The notes under the pieces are model-generated. The model was not told where the DNA came from, did not search any database, and saw only the letters and a program-made list of their open reading frames with translations. Positions 11,750-23,400 of a stretch of 64,000 nucleotides of DNA are shown here, in pieces; the stretch's first letter is position 1; every line of letters starts with the position of its first letter. Both the position numbers and the translations under genes were made by a program. Origin of the DNA: Trichobilharzia szidati (taxonomy: Eukaryota; Platyhelminthes; Trematoda; Strigeidida; Schistosomatidae); assembly GCA_944472155.2 (NCBI GenBank), contig OX235275.1, positions 26,278,865 to 26,342,864 of the forward strand, read 5' to 3'.

Positions 11750-12489
11750 GTAAGGAGGAGAAATCAATCGACGAGGTGGTTGTGAGGCAGCTGAATCGAT
11801 TGAGATGGTTAGGACATGTGTTACGCATGCATGCCTAGTCATCCATCGCCTTCCTCGACAACCGGCGATGTTAGCTGACATAGGATCGGTGAGGTTGGAA
11901 AAGAGCTAGCTACTGGTGGTCAAACCAAAACATGACTTCATCAGTCAGTGAAATCCACAACAGTTAGTTTATGCCAGTCAGCCACATAAGGAGGTGTAGA
12001 CTACCTGACTGGTTGGGGTCCTCAGGATGGTATGAACCAATAAAGGCTTTAGACAATTGGTGATACGGCTCAAAATCATCCTCATTGATGGAGCAGATGC
12101 ATTAACTCTTTGTGGTCTCTTATATCCATCGAGCTATCATGTTTCTCCTTTAGATATCTGCTTACTATAGTACTTTTGAATGCATCTTCTTCCTTCGTTT
12201 GTGTTCTTTTGTGTGCTACATTGTGTGACCATTTGAACTGTTACACCTGTCTGTACAAAGTTGTGTGTTGAAACCAGTCAGTCAGTCAGTCTAGGTGTTA
12301 TCTGTTTGGAGGTAGGTAGGGAATCTACTCTTAGGTGTTGGCTTTTTAGTGAGTTGTGTTCGTTCTTTTTACACCGACTTTAGATAGTCATTTTCTAAGA
12401 ACAATATTAAACGGGCAACTTAATTGAGTATGTTAATCGTTTGAGATAACTGTGGTGATAGATGGTTGCTAGCCAAATTGGTTGACAGT

Positions 12490-12790
12490 AATTGAGGTCA
12501 ATGATAGTCATATGGAAACAAGGTCAAGATGGACAGGCGGATACAGTTAACATATAAATGAACTGACACAGCCACAAGAGATGCAAGGTTAATTTTGTGT
12601 GAGAAACAACCAATCAACAGACTGTATTTTCTACTAACATTAACCTACAATAATGTACATCAAAATCTATAAATACGTGTTGATTTTCCGTAATAAAGGT
12701 TCTGTTGCCTGGCCCTTGTCTTCTGTTGTTACATAACTTCTGTCATTTCTTTTACATGACTTATGTGAGTATCCGTGATACTATGCTGTC
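12490..12790 (+). mobile_element. LTR type B fragment
   Basis: TATA-like CTATAAATACGTG is followed by TAATAAAGGTTCTGTTGCC and the block CTGGCCCTTGTCTTCTGT. The same arrangement is seen on the minus strand at 35040-35190. Promoter, polyadenylation signal and recurrence fit an LTR. Ends and target duplications were not resolved. Confidence 0.5.
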
Positions 12791-13115
12791 AGAGCTCTAC
12801 AATCATATTGCTAATTATTGCTTAGTATGTGAACAGGTTATGGTAAATTATGTCCCCTACAAAGTTAGGGTCATTTGTTTCACTTCAAATAGACGAGGAT
12901 ATAACATCTGTAGATTATGAAAAAATAGTGAACCACCAACATTTCTATGCTGTTAGCATTCAACCAGTCATCTATTGTGCGAAGAGTAATGATGCTACCT
13001 TACTGGTGAAGGGAAGTTTGAAGTTGACCTCCTAGACTCTTTAATAAGCTTAAGCTCCCCTTTTTTTACCCTCTGTACTTATTAGTCATGAATTCATGTG
13101 ATAAAACGTCTACCA
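12791..13115. other. Intergenic, nothing recognised
   Basis: Short overlapping open frames only, without family motifs or a clear repeat. Confidence 0.4.
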
Positions 13116-13620
13116 TTGTTATTCATTCCTGGTGTTCCTAGTGGGACATAGGACTTATCTCCACCGCACTCAGTGCTTTGCAATCATTCTAACCTGGTTC
13201 CGAAACTGCCCAAAAACTTTGATTCCCTCTCCTGTCCATGTCCTCCTCGGGAGTCTAACCCATCGCTTGCTTCCCATTTGGGTTCCACCTGAGGGTATCT
13301 CATCACAGCGTATATCCAACCCACCTCCATTTCCTTCCGAGTCTGGTTTCATTCCTGGAGTTCCTTATTACTTATCCTTTCTGGCCAACCATCTGATCTG
13401 CAGTATCGAGCGAACTGGGCAGGTATTTGTGAAAGTCTTCAGTGGACTGTTGAGAAGACATCAAGCTAAGTCTCTAAACCATAAAGAATCCCTGATTGAC
13501 TTGGCATTACTTTTAGAAATTTGGATGTTATGCCTTGTGATGAGTACTGTAGATTCCCACAGTTATTTCAAGGTACTGGACGCTTGTCTTGCTTTCCTCA
13601 TCCATACAACCAACTGTTGG
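13116..13620 (-). mobile_element. RTE-like family 2, 3' fragment
   Basis: The minus strand ends with the family 2 tail (TATGTCCCACTAGGAACACC, as in the TGTTCCTCTAGGAATTGAAG end of other copies) next to an AT-rich tail. Further in are decayed C-terminal codons. It is 5'-truncated and has no open frame of its own. Confidence 0.6.
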
Positions 13621-13679
13621 TTATTCCTCTGTCAAAGTCCTCAATTATTAAGTTTATCTTTATAAAAATATGCAATATT

Positions 13680-14145
13680 TTCAACTCCAATGTGAAGTCA
13701 GTGCTACTATATGGGTCAGAGACTTGGCGCGTCATAAAGAGCACCTCGAACAAACTACAGACCTTCGTCAAGAGCTGCTTTTGCTCAATACTGAAGATCA
13801 GATGGTCAGAAAAGATCAGTAACAGGGGTCTCTGGGAGCAAACCAACCAGGAACCGATTGTGCAACAAATAAGCAGGAAGAAGTGGAGGTGGATTGGCCA
13901 TACTCTAAGGAAACCATCAAGTGACATCACTAGACAAGCCAGTGCTCGAGTGGAACCCGAAAGGGAAACGGCGAGTTGGTCGTCCAAGGGTGACTTGGAG
14001 GAGATCATGTGAAGAGGACATGAAAGCATGTGGACAGACCTGGAGCCAGGTGAAAACTTTAGCAGAGTACCGAACACAGTGAAGACGTGCAGCTGAGGCC
14101 CTATGTTTCTCTAGGAATTAAAGGAAATAATAATAATAATTTACT
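13680..14145 (+). mobile_element. RTE-like family 2, C-terminal fragment
   Basis: The open frame 13521-14012 includes SVLLYGSETWR, TFVKSCFCSILKIRW, LWEQTNQEPI and [20 protein letters not shown]. These are the conserved post-reverse-transcriptase region of schistosome RTE elements. It runs into the 3' UTR and an (AAT)n tail at 14120-14137. It ends about 80 bp upstream of the first exon of the host gene. It is a 5'-truncated copy. Confidence 0.8.
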
Positions 14146-14194
14146 GATATCCAGTATACATATATATCTTTTAACCCCTATACTATTACAATTT

Positions 14195-14217
14195 CATTTT
14201 CTTATAGTTAATTAAAA
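14195..14217 (+). promoter_or_regulatory. Possible 3' splice acceptor just upstream of the start codon
   Basis: A pyrimidine-rich tract ending TTTCTTATAG at 14207 lies 10 bases before the ATG. This is the form of a splice acceptor. It could join a 5' UTR exon, or accept a trans-spliced leader, which schistosomes are known to use on some genes. Sequence alone cannot tell which. Confidence 0.4.
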
Positions 14218-14432
14218 ATGGCCAAGACGTCTTTACCAGTTAAAATGGAGATTGATTTAACTACTCAAGTTGCTGAAGCTGCAAATATTGATCGAAATCT
14301 TGTCAGTCGTGTTATCCCAATGTTTGAAGATGGTTATACTGTACCGTTTATTGCACGTTACCGTAAAGAAATCACTGGTGGAGTAGAACCAACAGTGTTG
14401 CATAGGCTGAAAGAAAAAATGAATGATTGCAA
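14218..14432 (+). CDS. SRBD1: SRBD1 exon 1 (Tex-N start)
   Basis: Encodes [14 protein letters not shown] and then [20 protein letters not shown], the hallmark Tex N-terminal motif (family form: [17 protein letters not shown]). It ends at AA|GTAAGT with phase 2. AAAATGG is a good start context. Confidence 0.95.
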
Positions 14433-17400
14433 GTAAGTAATTATATGCATAAAAAACACAACAACAACAATATACTACTGATTGGTTGATTGAGATGAGT
14501 AGTTATATACATACCACTTATATACTAAATAGTAGTGCTTGCTAACTCATCAACAAACAGTGTATACCCAGTTTGAGTCAATTCAAACTACACTCGATTT
14601 CTGGCTATAGCTACTTATTGGACGTATTGGTGAAAGCACGACTAACTAATTTGTAGGTCATGTATTTCACTTAAGTAAATTATAATTTTAAGTTTTGATT
14701 ACACAGATCGATATCAGTGTTAGCGAGAGCCATTGTAAATCACTAAGGAGTACTGTGAAACAGGCAGCTGTTCCTCTTGAGTACTTCGGCCTCTTCATCG
14801 GTACGCAGGAATCGAACTTCAGGAACTTTAGGTTGCGAGATGAGCTCACCCACCGACCAACACTTGAAAATAAATCTGACGACTATGGGACCACGTTGCC
14901 TGGAATCCTGGTGGGAAGTCGTAACCAGCGCGCCTTCTACCAAGTAGGGTGTGATGACATTGACTAGCGGTGGCCCTAAAAGTTGCTACTGGATTCATTT
15001 TTCAAATGGCTAAATGGTCAACAAGCTCACCTTGTAACCTGAAGGTTGTGGGTTCTCGAACCCCTGTTGGGGGTGGGGTGGTCATGGGTGCGTACTGGTG
15101 AAGGGTCCCATAAACTAGGACGAAACAACTGGCCGTTCATAGTACTCCTTGATAGTTTTCATTGGTTCTCTAACTGATATCAATCTACAATCAAAAAAAA
15201 ATCCGTACAAACTAACACGTGAAAGTTATACTTTTCTCCTTCTCCTTTACTTTTAGAATGCTGATTGACAAAATAGAAAAGTCGATGCAATTCTTCAATA
15301 AAAGTGGTCTACTTACCGATGAGTTATCACAACAGTTAATGCGGTGTAAAACCACCGAGGATATCAAACTGTTAGTAAGTTTTTTTACAATAAAAATTTT
15401 AGTCATACCAATTCATTTTTCCTGCTTTTCTGCTTTATTTTTTTATTTTTATTTTTTTGGTAGACAGATCCATTGAAGCCTAAAGGTCCACGTACATTGG
15501 CTGGTAAAGCAAAAGCTGCCAACTTAGAGCCTATTGCTCTTGATATCCTCTATTCTTATAAATTTGTTGATATTTACTGTCGAGCTACTTCCGAAGCTAA
15601 AAGTAAGTGGATTTTAGTGTGTATAATTTTGAGTCTTTTCACAAAGTTTTAATTATCATTATTATTATTCGCTTGGATTCCTAGTGAAAAATAGGGCTAC
15701 AACGACACATCCCGACTTCATCCTGTTCTCTGCTGTCCTCTTTATCCGACTTTACGATTGCCCGTGGTCTCTCATCTCCTCACACCATCTCCTCCCCCTC
15801 ATCCTCCATGTCATCCTTGGACTCTCTCCCAACTCGTTGTTTCCCATTCGCGTTCCACTCAAGGCTGTGCCTGTTGCGCGATATCATTAGACAGTCTCTT
15901 CAGCGTGTGACTGATCCGTCTCCTTTTTCTTCTGCATATTCGTTGAGCGATGAATTCTTCGTTGATTCGTTTCCAGAGTGCCGTGTTGCTGATTATTTCT
16001 GGCTGATCTTTAGTATGGAGCCAGCAAAAGTCGCTGTTGGTAAAAGTCTGCAGTGACCTGTTAAAAATACTTTTCGTGACTCATCAAGATTCTGACCCAC
16101 AACTGACTTAACATTTTTGCTGAAAATTCAAAGCTTGTTCTTAATGATGATGATGATGATGAGTGAGTGAGTGCAGAAGATTTCCGAACTGATTTCATGG
16201 TGGTGAAGATCTGTCCTGCCTGGCTTTGATATCCACCTCCTTGGCCGTCAGCCTGTAATTGAAACGGCGCTTCCTAGTTCAGCCAAAGAAGTGACCTCCT
16301 TTTTTAATTTCTTACGTAGATAATGACTGGTACTGGTTGACTGATAAAGTCATTTTTTAGTTTGACCATCAGTAGCTAGCTCTTTTCCAACCTCACCGAT
16401 CCTATGTCAGCTAACATCGCCGATTGTCGAGGAAGGCGATGGATGACTAGGTATGCATGCGTAACACATGTCCTAACCATCTCAATCGATTCAGCTGCTT
16501 CACAACCACGTCGTTGATTGATTTCTCCTCGCCTAACGTAGCACTCGACCGATGCTTAACCTCAGTATTGCTCACCTTATTATACCATCACGTAACACTG
16601 GAGATAGAACACAGATACCTATGGTCAAAGACAGCTGGCTGGCCTTTTAATGCTTTCTACTTTCAATGGCCATGTCTCACAGTCATAAAGGAGGATGGAG
16701 AAGACTGCTGAGTAGCACACACGTCCTTTTATCAATGGATAGCCGGATATCGTTTCTACTAAGCCAGAGACGCCGTAAACTGGTGTTAGCGAAACAAGCC
16801 TTCTGTATCGGTGCTGAGATTTCGTCAGTGATCAACCTTCCGGCGTTAGCTGATGCAACTCCCCAAATAAGTCAAATGGTCAATACGCTCAACAACCACT
16901 TCACTCTCTATCTTTAAGCTAGGAGTCAATGTAGTGCATTCTTGTAGTATCATCTTACATTTTATGGGAACGAATCGCATGTCGAATATTCGAAGATGGT
17001 TACTCTTCAAGGTGTTCAGAAGACTGCTTTTCATCAGCATCTTCACGCAGAAGGAGGACTATATCATCCACATATTCTAAGTCAACGAGATTATTCCCTG
17101 ATGGTGACAAGTCAATTCCTGAGTCGCTGAAGTCAGCAGTTAGGTTTAATTCCATTAGTACATCTACTATGAAATTAAACAGAAATGGTGACAGTGGGCA
17201 TCTCTGAGGGCAGCACTAGTTGTCATCACTTCAGAGGACAACTCTCCGGATTTTCTCACCTGGCTGGCTGCATGAGTTCGAGTAGATTGCCTTGATCAGA
17301 GCGATGTATTTTCTCGGCATTCGCTTCACACTCAGACATCGCTGTGTTACCTCTCTGTCTGCGGGACCGAATGCCGCTTTCACGTCAAGAATTGTGATGA

Positions 17401-20400
17401 TTGTTGGATATCGGTAATTATATCTATATTTCAGAATCTGTCGAAGGGTGAATATAAGATCAATACAACCTCTTCGTGGTCTACAGGTTGTAGATCTGTA
17501 GGTGAAGTGGATGGATAAGTAGACTAAGGAAACAATGAGAAGCTTCAATTGCAGCGGGAATTAAAATCAAATTAAGCTTTTCTTTTGAATATACAACGAA
17601 CAGAGTTGTTCCCTCTAATTGCTGTTACTTTCAACAGTGTATAAGAAATGAGTTTGAGCTCCCATCGGAAGGTTCAATGGAAGGTAGTAAATAATTGTAA
17701 AAGAATTGATCCTGTCCTGCTACTATTATACCATGTCAAGACGAATTGGAAGTTCACCGATGGGATTGGTTGGGCAGGAGTTAGAATTGATTGGGTCATT
17801 GATTTCTGGGCTAATTGGCTGAATAAGTGATCAACAAACTTAGGCTTGTATCCTGAAGGTTCCGGGGGTCGTGCGTGCACGCCATTGAAGAGTTCCAGTA
17901 ACTAGGACGAAACAGCGGTGTCCCGTACTCCTCCCTAGTCTTCCGTGACCTCTCTATAACTGATGGTAGTTCGTGACGGGAATCTAACAATTGAAATTCA
18001 TCGGAATTCCTCAGAAAAACTCGTAATCTGCATACTTACAGTTTTGCTATATAATTACTCTATATTATTCTGCTTGTAATTATACTGTTTTGTTTTTGTG
18101 CTTATTATAGCGACATTCCAGTCGAAATCAGCACTTGAAGATGCTGTACGTCACATAATTGCTGATATATTTGCTAAAGACTTAGACATAATAAGGAAGG
18201 CTGAAGAATTGTAAGTTATGCATTATTTTTGTTTTGATCATATTTATTAAAATATTTTCTCAGTTTTCCTAAGAAAATACTTAAAATACTCATAGATTCT
18301 TTGATTGGACACTAGGCAGTTAGTATCTAGTTAGTTGTACGTCTAATCCTTTGTTTGGTGAAGACTAAAGTTTACAATGTGGCCACCAACAAGCCTAGGT
18401 CGTTCGTCATCACGGTTCACCCTGGATTGTTATATCTCAGAAGGGAAATGAGTTCCCTCAAAACTGTCGATACACCTTGATGGCGAGTGCTAAAAATCAT
18501 GAAACCTAGGCCCAAGGATTCCTGCCGATTGCCTCCAACCACCTAATAACAACAATACTCATGGATTATTTATATATAATTGCATCTGTTGCAATGGTTG
18601 TCTGAGTAATATTTCGAGCAAAATTACTGCCCGTGATCACACCAACTGCTGGAATTGTGTTTTTCTTTAAATTCCTGAATATATTTAGTAATTTTGGTGG
18701 ATGGATGGTGACTAGCACTGGTAGAATCCGGGATGCGCATTTCATCCTAACTGTGGGACTTGTCATCTGTGTGTGTGCCTGCATCCTCTCAGTGAGTAGG
18801 CGATGGTTGTTCCCTCCTAGAGTCGAACCCAGTGCCCATCGTTTCAAACGGCGAAGCGTTACCAGACCGCTAGACCACATAAGCTATGAGAGCCAGTCTG
18901 GCGGATAACGATTTGACGTTTGAAAAGATGGGTATTGGGTTCGAGTCCTACTGGGAAAACTATCACTTACGGAGGAACATAGGTACATCCAGACGACGAG
19001 TTCCATGGTTAGGACAAAATTTATATCCTGGATTCCACCAGTGCTAGTCACCAAATTACTTCGAGTTAATCCTCAAACATTGTGGAAGCTCCTGTACTGG
19101 GAGCCAACGTATTAAAATTTTTGTTCAATCAAGGATAGGGAAAATAAAAATTGAATTAAAAACAAATAATGTGGTGATTTTATTTTGTGATTACATCGGT
19201 AGTTCAGCGATAGGAATAATCACCAGCCACGCTTCACGTGGTCTGAGATACGATCTCCTACCGACTCACTGACTGGCAAGTCTCGCCCAGGCGGGTTGTA
19301 AGCTCGGTAAGGAGGCTAGCAACCTCACTCCGTAAAAAGGAAAAAAATACCAGTGCTACTGAGATTTCAGAACTCAAAGCTTGGGGCTGCGAATGTTCCA
19401 CTTGGAACGGACAGTTGTGCTGTGAGTCACCTTTGTTGTATTTGATCAATATGACATTTCTCATGAATATAAATTATTTTATCGGTCCTATTTTCCACAT
19501 GTTCTACACACTTTGCATTTGAAAAATGCAAACACGCTGTCCGAGTTTTCCATCTCATTCGTGTTCTAAAGTATCGTATATTTATGTTCCTGTCTAGGGT
19601 TGACCTTTAGTTAAACGTTTATACTCATTCACTTATATTTTGTAGATGATCTAGACATTTGACCTGCATAGTTAATCGGACATTCAGGTCAAAATACTAA
19701 AAGAGAAAATTTGTACGCATATGATTTGTTTCAATTTAGACCACGAATTGCTATTACAGTTAGAACAGTATCGGCAGCTGTTTCGTCATAGTTTGGGACT
19801 CTTCAGTAGTACCCACTCACCGGGGTCTGAACCCCCAGACCAAATTTTGTTTATTGGATTTGTTAGTGCAAATGTTGTCCTAGTTTTTCCTCTCACCAGT
19901 GTTCAGTTCCTGTATGTGTTTTTGTTCCTGTATGAGTTAATCTCTTTAGGATAAGAAATATTTGTAGTTCTAACTGGTTTGATGCAGAGCTTTCCTCTCC
20001 TAAAATCAACGCTTACAGAAAACGGTTGCCTGAACCGACCGATGACAGAGACACGACAGATAAACAATCCAAACTAGTCACTAAATCTCAGTTCCAAAGA
20101 AAACTTCTTTCATCATTAATTTCAAATTCAACGGTAACCGGGCTTCAGATATACTCAAAAATCCTCTTTCTAAATCAGTTAGTAATATATTCTTTGATAT
20201 GAAATAATAATTGACCTTCACCAGTTGTTGTTGTTGTTGTTCTCCGTCTGTGTAAAAGATAGGCTCACTTATCTGGTCGCCTCCATGTGCATCAATCAGT
20301 TAACCTGCTGTTGTGAAGCGAAGTAAATTAACCGTGACCAGAAGTTACTTTCCACACGGATAGGCGAACACATTCCAGCATGGTTTTACCAGGGTAGAAT

Positions 20401-23400
20401 ATGTAGGCTTTGAGAAACTCTGTTCTGGGATATTTCACTGACTGCTGTCATTCCACCAACTCCGATCATGATTCCTTTCTTTCTTTTCCATTTTGTTTAT
20501 TTAGTTAATTTATGTACCTTTCATTCATTACTATGAATACTATTAATACTAATAATTTTCAAGTTAGACCACGGATTGATGTCAGTTAGAGAAGAGCCAT
20601 TAAAAACCAGGGAGTACTGGATAGCTGTTGCATTCTAGTTTGGGACTCATCGGCAGTACGTACCCACTGGGTTTCGAACTCAACATCTTAAGGTCACAAG
20701 GCAACCTCGTAGACCACTCAACATCTGATACCCGACTCAGTAGCCCCATGAATTCTAACTTCTACCAGAGGGTGATTTTAGCGCAACCACCAGCGGTCAT
20801 TGTGATCGGCGAGTATTTGTCCTTACTCTCGATCGGGTTTGTAGAAGTTAGAATTCATGCAGTGGTCGTTGAATCGGGTTCCAGTGCCTGAGTGGTCTAC
20901 GATCTTGCCTCGTAACCGAAAGGCAGTGGGTTCGAACCCCGGTGGGTGCGTACTGACGATGAGTTCGAAACTAAGGGGACGAAACAGCTGTCCAGTACTC
21001 CTTGTTGGTTCTCAATGGTTCTCTAACTGATATCAATCCGTAGTCAAACTTTAGACAAATCAAATCCTTACTCCAGCTATTGGTGTGATCACTGGTGCCA
21101 GTTTTGATCGAAATATTACTAAAATCAAGGAAACAACAACTTATAATTCTATGTAAACAACCACTGATCTCTTCCACAATGCACTTTTCACAGATATCAT
21201 GAAATATACCCATTGTCTTTGATTGGACACTAGTAACTAGTGTGACGTGTCTAGTCCTTTCTTTGGTGCAGACTGAATTCTCGCATCAGTCAGGTTTGCA
21301 ATGTGGTCACCATTCTAGGTAGCTTGCCATCACGGTGCGCATTGGTTTGATGATATTAGATAGTTGGAGGCAATCAGCAGGAAGCCTTGGACCTAGGTTT
21401 CGTGCTAGTTGGCACTCGTCAACAAGGCGTATCTGGATCCCCAACGTAGTGTAAACAACTTACACACTATAGCGGAGCTTAGTCTAATCGTTATCCGAAT
21501 AATCTTTCTGCTATTGTATAATTCTACAGGAACGTTAGTTCCAGCCAGTGTAGCTCGTTAATTCACTGTAATATACAGGCTCGACCACCACGTTTACCAA
21601 TAGTCTCAAGTCCTTAGTTCTTTGTGTGTTGAGGACTGCAGTCCAGGAGTCTGCACCTCCCCTATGTGGCTCGAACCAACGGGGGAAGACGTGGACTGAC
21701 TCCAGGTGTTGATTTGACCACCCTTAACTCTTTTGTGACCTAATCCTATATTGACCAACACTGCTTCTCATGGAAGGTGGTGGCTCGGCATGCATAGCAG
21801 GTGTCTTAGCTATTTCAATCCGTGTAGAGTCAAATACTGCCCTCAGGTCAAGAAATATAGACGCCAGTAATTAGTATGCCTATACCTCAGTATCTATTGA
21901 CTGTTGAAAATATGATCTTCCTAGTCTCAAGAGCTTGATTGATTTTCTAGCAGTTTTTCTCTCCCGAGCACCGTTAATTTTTATTATTGAAAACACGAAC
22001 CTGGTACACTATGTGCAGCATGAGTTGTTTATATGACGGCTGGGATACTACTTGATGAGCTCATCTGGTTACCTTTAGGCACAACTCCCCCCCCAGAACC
22101 TTTGCCTTGAAGTCTTATCCTCAGGGCAGTGGAGTACAGCGTTCCTATGGTGACTAAAACACGTTCATACACCTTTCAGTCCTTTTGGATTCTAGAGTCC
22201 ATGTACACAGCATAGGTTTAGAATCCACCCCCACCTACCCCAAGATAGACTCTTGCATATCCAACAACCAGTCCAGTTGTAAGCACCAAAGGTTTGCTTT
22301 GGCCCTTTCATTTTTTTGAGAAACACTCCCGCTGTGGCGCATGGAGGCCAGTGAATACATCCACACAAAACAGCATTCTGAGAGGTAGTTTATAGTGGCA
22401 GGTCATTTATTGGGTCTTGCCATTATCCACTCAGTCACGTGAACACCGCTTAATCTAAACCATGTATTATTTCATATTGAGTTAATGTGTGTGTGTGTGA
22501 ATTAAACCCTTTTCCTTTTATCCTGCACTATTCATTTCCGTATATACATTCTCTATCATCAGATGTTCAAGGTATCCTGCAACACTTATAACCTCACAAA
22601 AGTTGAAACGTGATAAACAAGCATCTTCAAAATCATCCTCTTATCCACAGCCAATGCTTATTGATACAGACGGGGAGAATAATATTAATAATAATAATAA
22701 TAAGGATTTTATTGACGGTGACGATGAGTGTTCATTAAATGGTCAAAATTCATCAATGAATCCTAACAATAATAATAATAATCATAAACCTAAAGATGAT
22801 TTAATTACATTTAAAAATTATCTAAATTTTTCTCGTTCAGTCTCATCTATTCTAGCACATCAAGTGAGTTGTGAATAAATAACCTTATGCCCCATTGCCC
22901 CTTGCATTAACCGGTTATACTTTTGATTACCGGTCACACCTATTATTATGTATGATGGTTATTATGATTGCTATTATTCTCTTGGGTTCCGAGTGGAACA
23001 TACAGCTTCAAAAGCACGTGTTGCTGATTTTATCCAGTTCTGTGTAGGCCACTTTAACTGGCTCCATGATTGTCGATAAGCTTTCATCCCTGTCTCACAC
23101 AGTCATGGCCAAATCATCATCACCTCAACATGTGTCCGATCCTTGTTGATTCTTTTTTGTTGGCTAATAGGTTATTTATTGGTTCGTTCTCAGAGTTCCT
23201 TGTTACTAATCCTTTTTGACCGGTCATCTGGTCTGCAGCATGAAGCTAAGGGAACAGTTGTTGATGGAAATCTGTAGAAAGACTTTGTGGTATAAGAGGG
23301 TGAGTAATATTGAGGTGAGGCATCGATCGAGTGCTAGGTAAGGAGGGAAGGGAAATCAATCGACGAGGTGGTTGTGAGGCAGCTGAATCGATTGAGATGG

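Larger units (their letters stand above)
10300..12297 (+). mobile_element. RTE-like family 1 copy with two nested insertions
   Basis: Coding signals are [20 protein letters not shown] (10414-10473) and, after an inserted [16 protein letters not shown] (10710-10745), where YVDD is the reverse transcriptase active site. Sequence to about 11245 continues the C-terminal region. An LTR insertion follows, and the 3' end resumes at 11750-12297 with the [15 protein letters not shown] region and a terminal (CAGT)n tail. Stops and frameshifts make it dead. A near-identical copy lies in opposite orientation at 16345-17555. Confidence 0.8.
18665..19110. mobile_element. S-mal-alpha-like hammerhead SINE, back-to-back pair
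   Basis: Two copies face outward from about 18885. Each has a tRNA-like head with a B box (GGGTTCGACTC on minus, GGGTTCGAGTCC on plus), then a hammerhead region, then CACCAGTGCTAGTCACCA and the 3' part. The hammerhead-bearing S-mal-alpha SINE-like DNA of Schistosoma mansoni is the known relative. The paired outward layout is as in the palindromic family. Confidence 0.75.
20563..21055. mobile_element. Palindromic tRNA/hammerhead element, best-preserved
   Basis: The left arm (20563-20765) and the right arm (20841-21055) are near-perfect inverted copies around a 75-bp centre. From outside inward each arm has the end GACTACGGATTGATATCAGT or a close form, the stem I strand GTACTG/CAGTAC, the hammerhead, a B box (GGGTTCGAACCCC), the anticodon-like region, an A-box-like GTGCCTGAGTGGTCTACG and GAATCGGG, then CATGAATTCTAACTTCTAC. 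Read from the centre, both heads fire outward. The complete family end seems to be TTGGTTTGTAGGGATT, visible at other copies. Confidence 0.8.

Noticed and set aside
16666..16917. Plus-strand open frame [15 protein letters not shown], also found at 10868-11119
   Set aside because: It is conserved between copies only because it is the reverse complement of the RTE coding strand.
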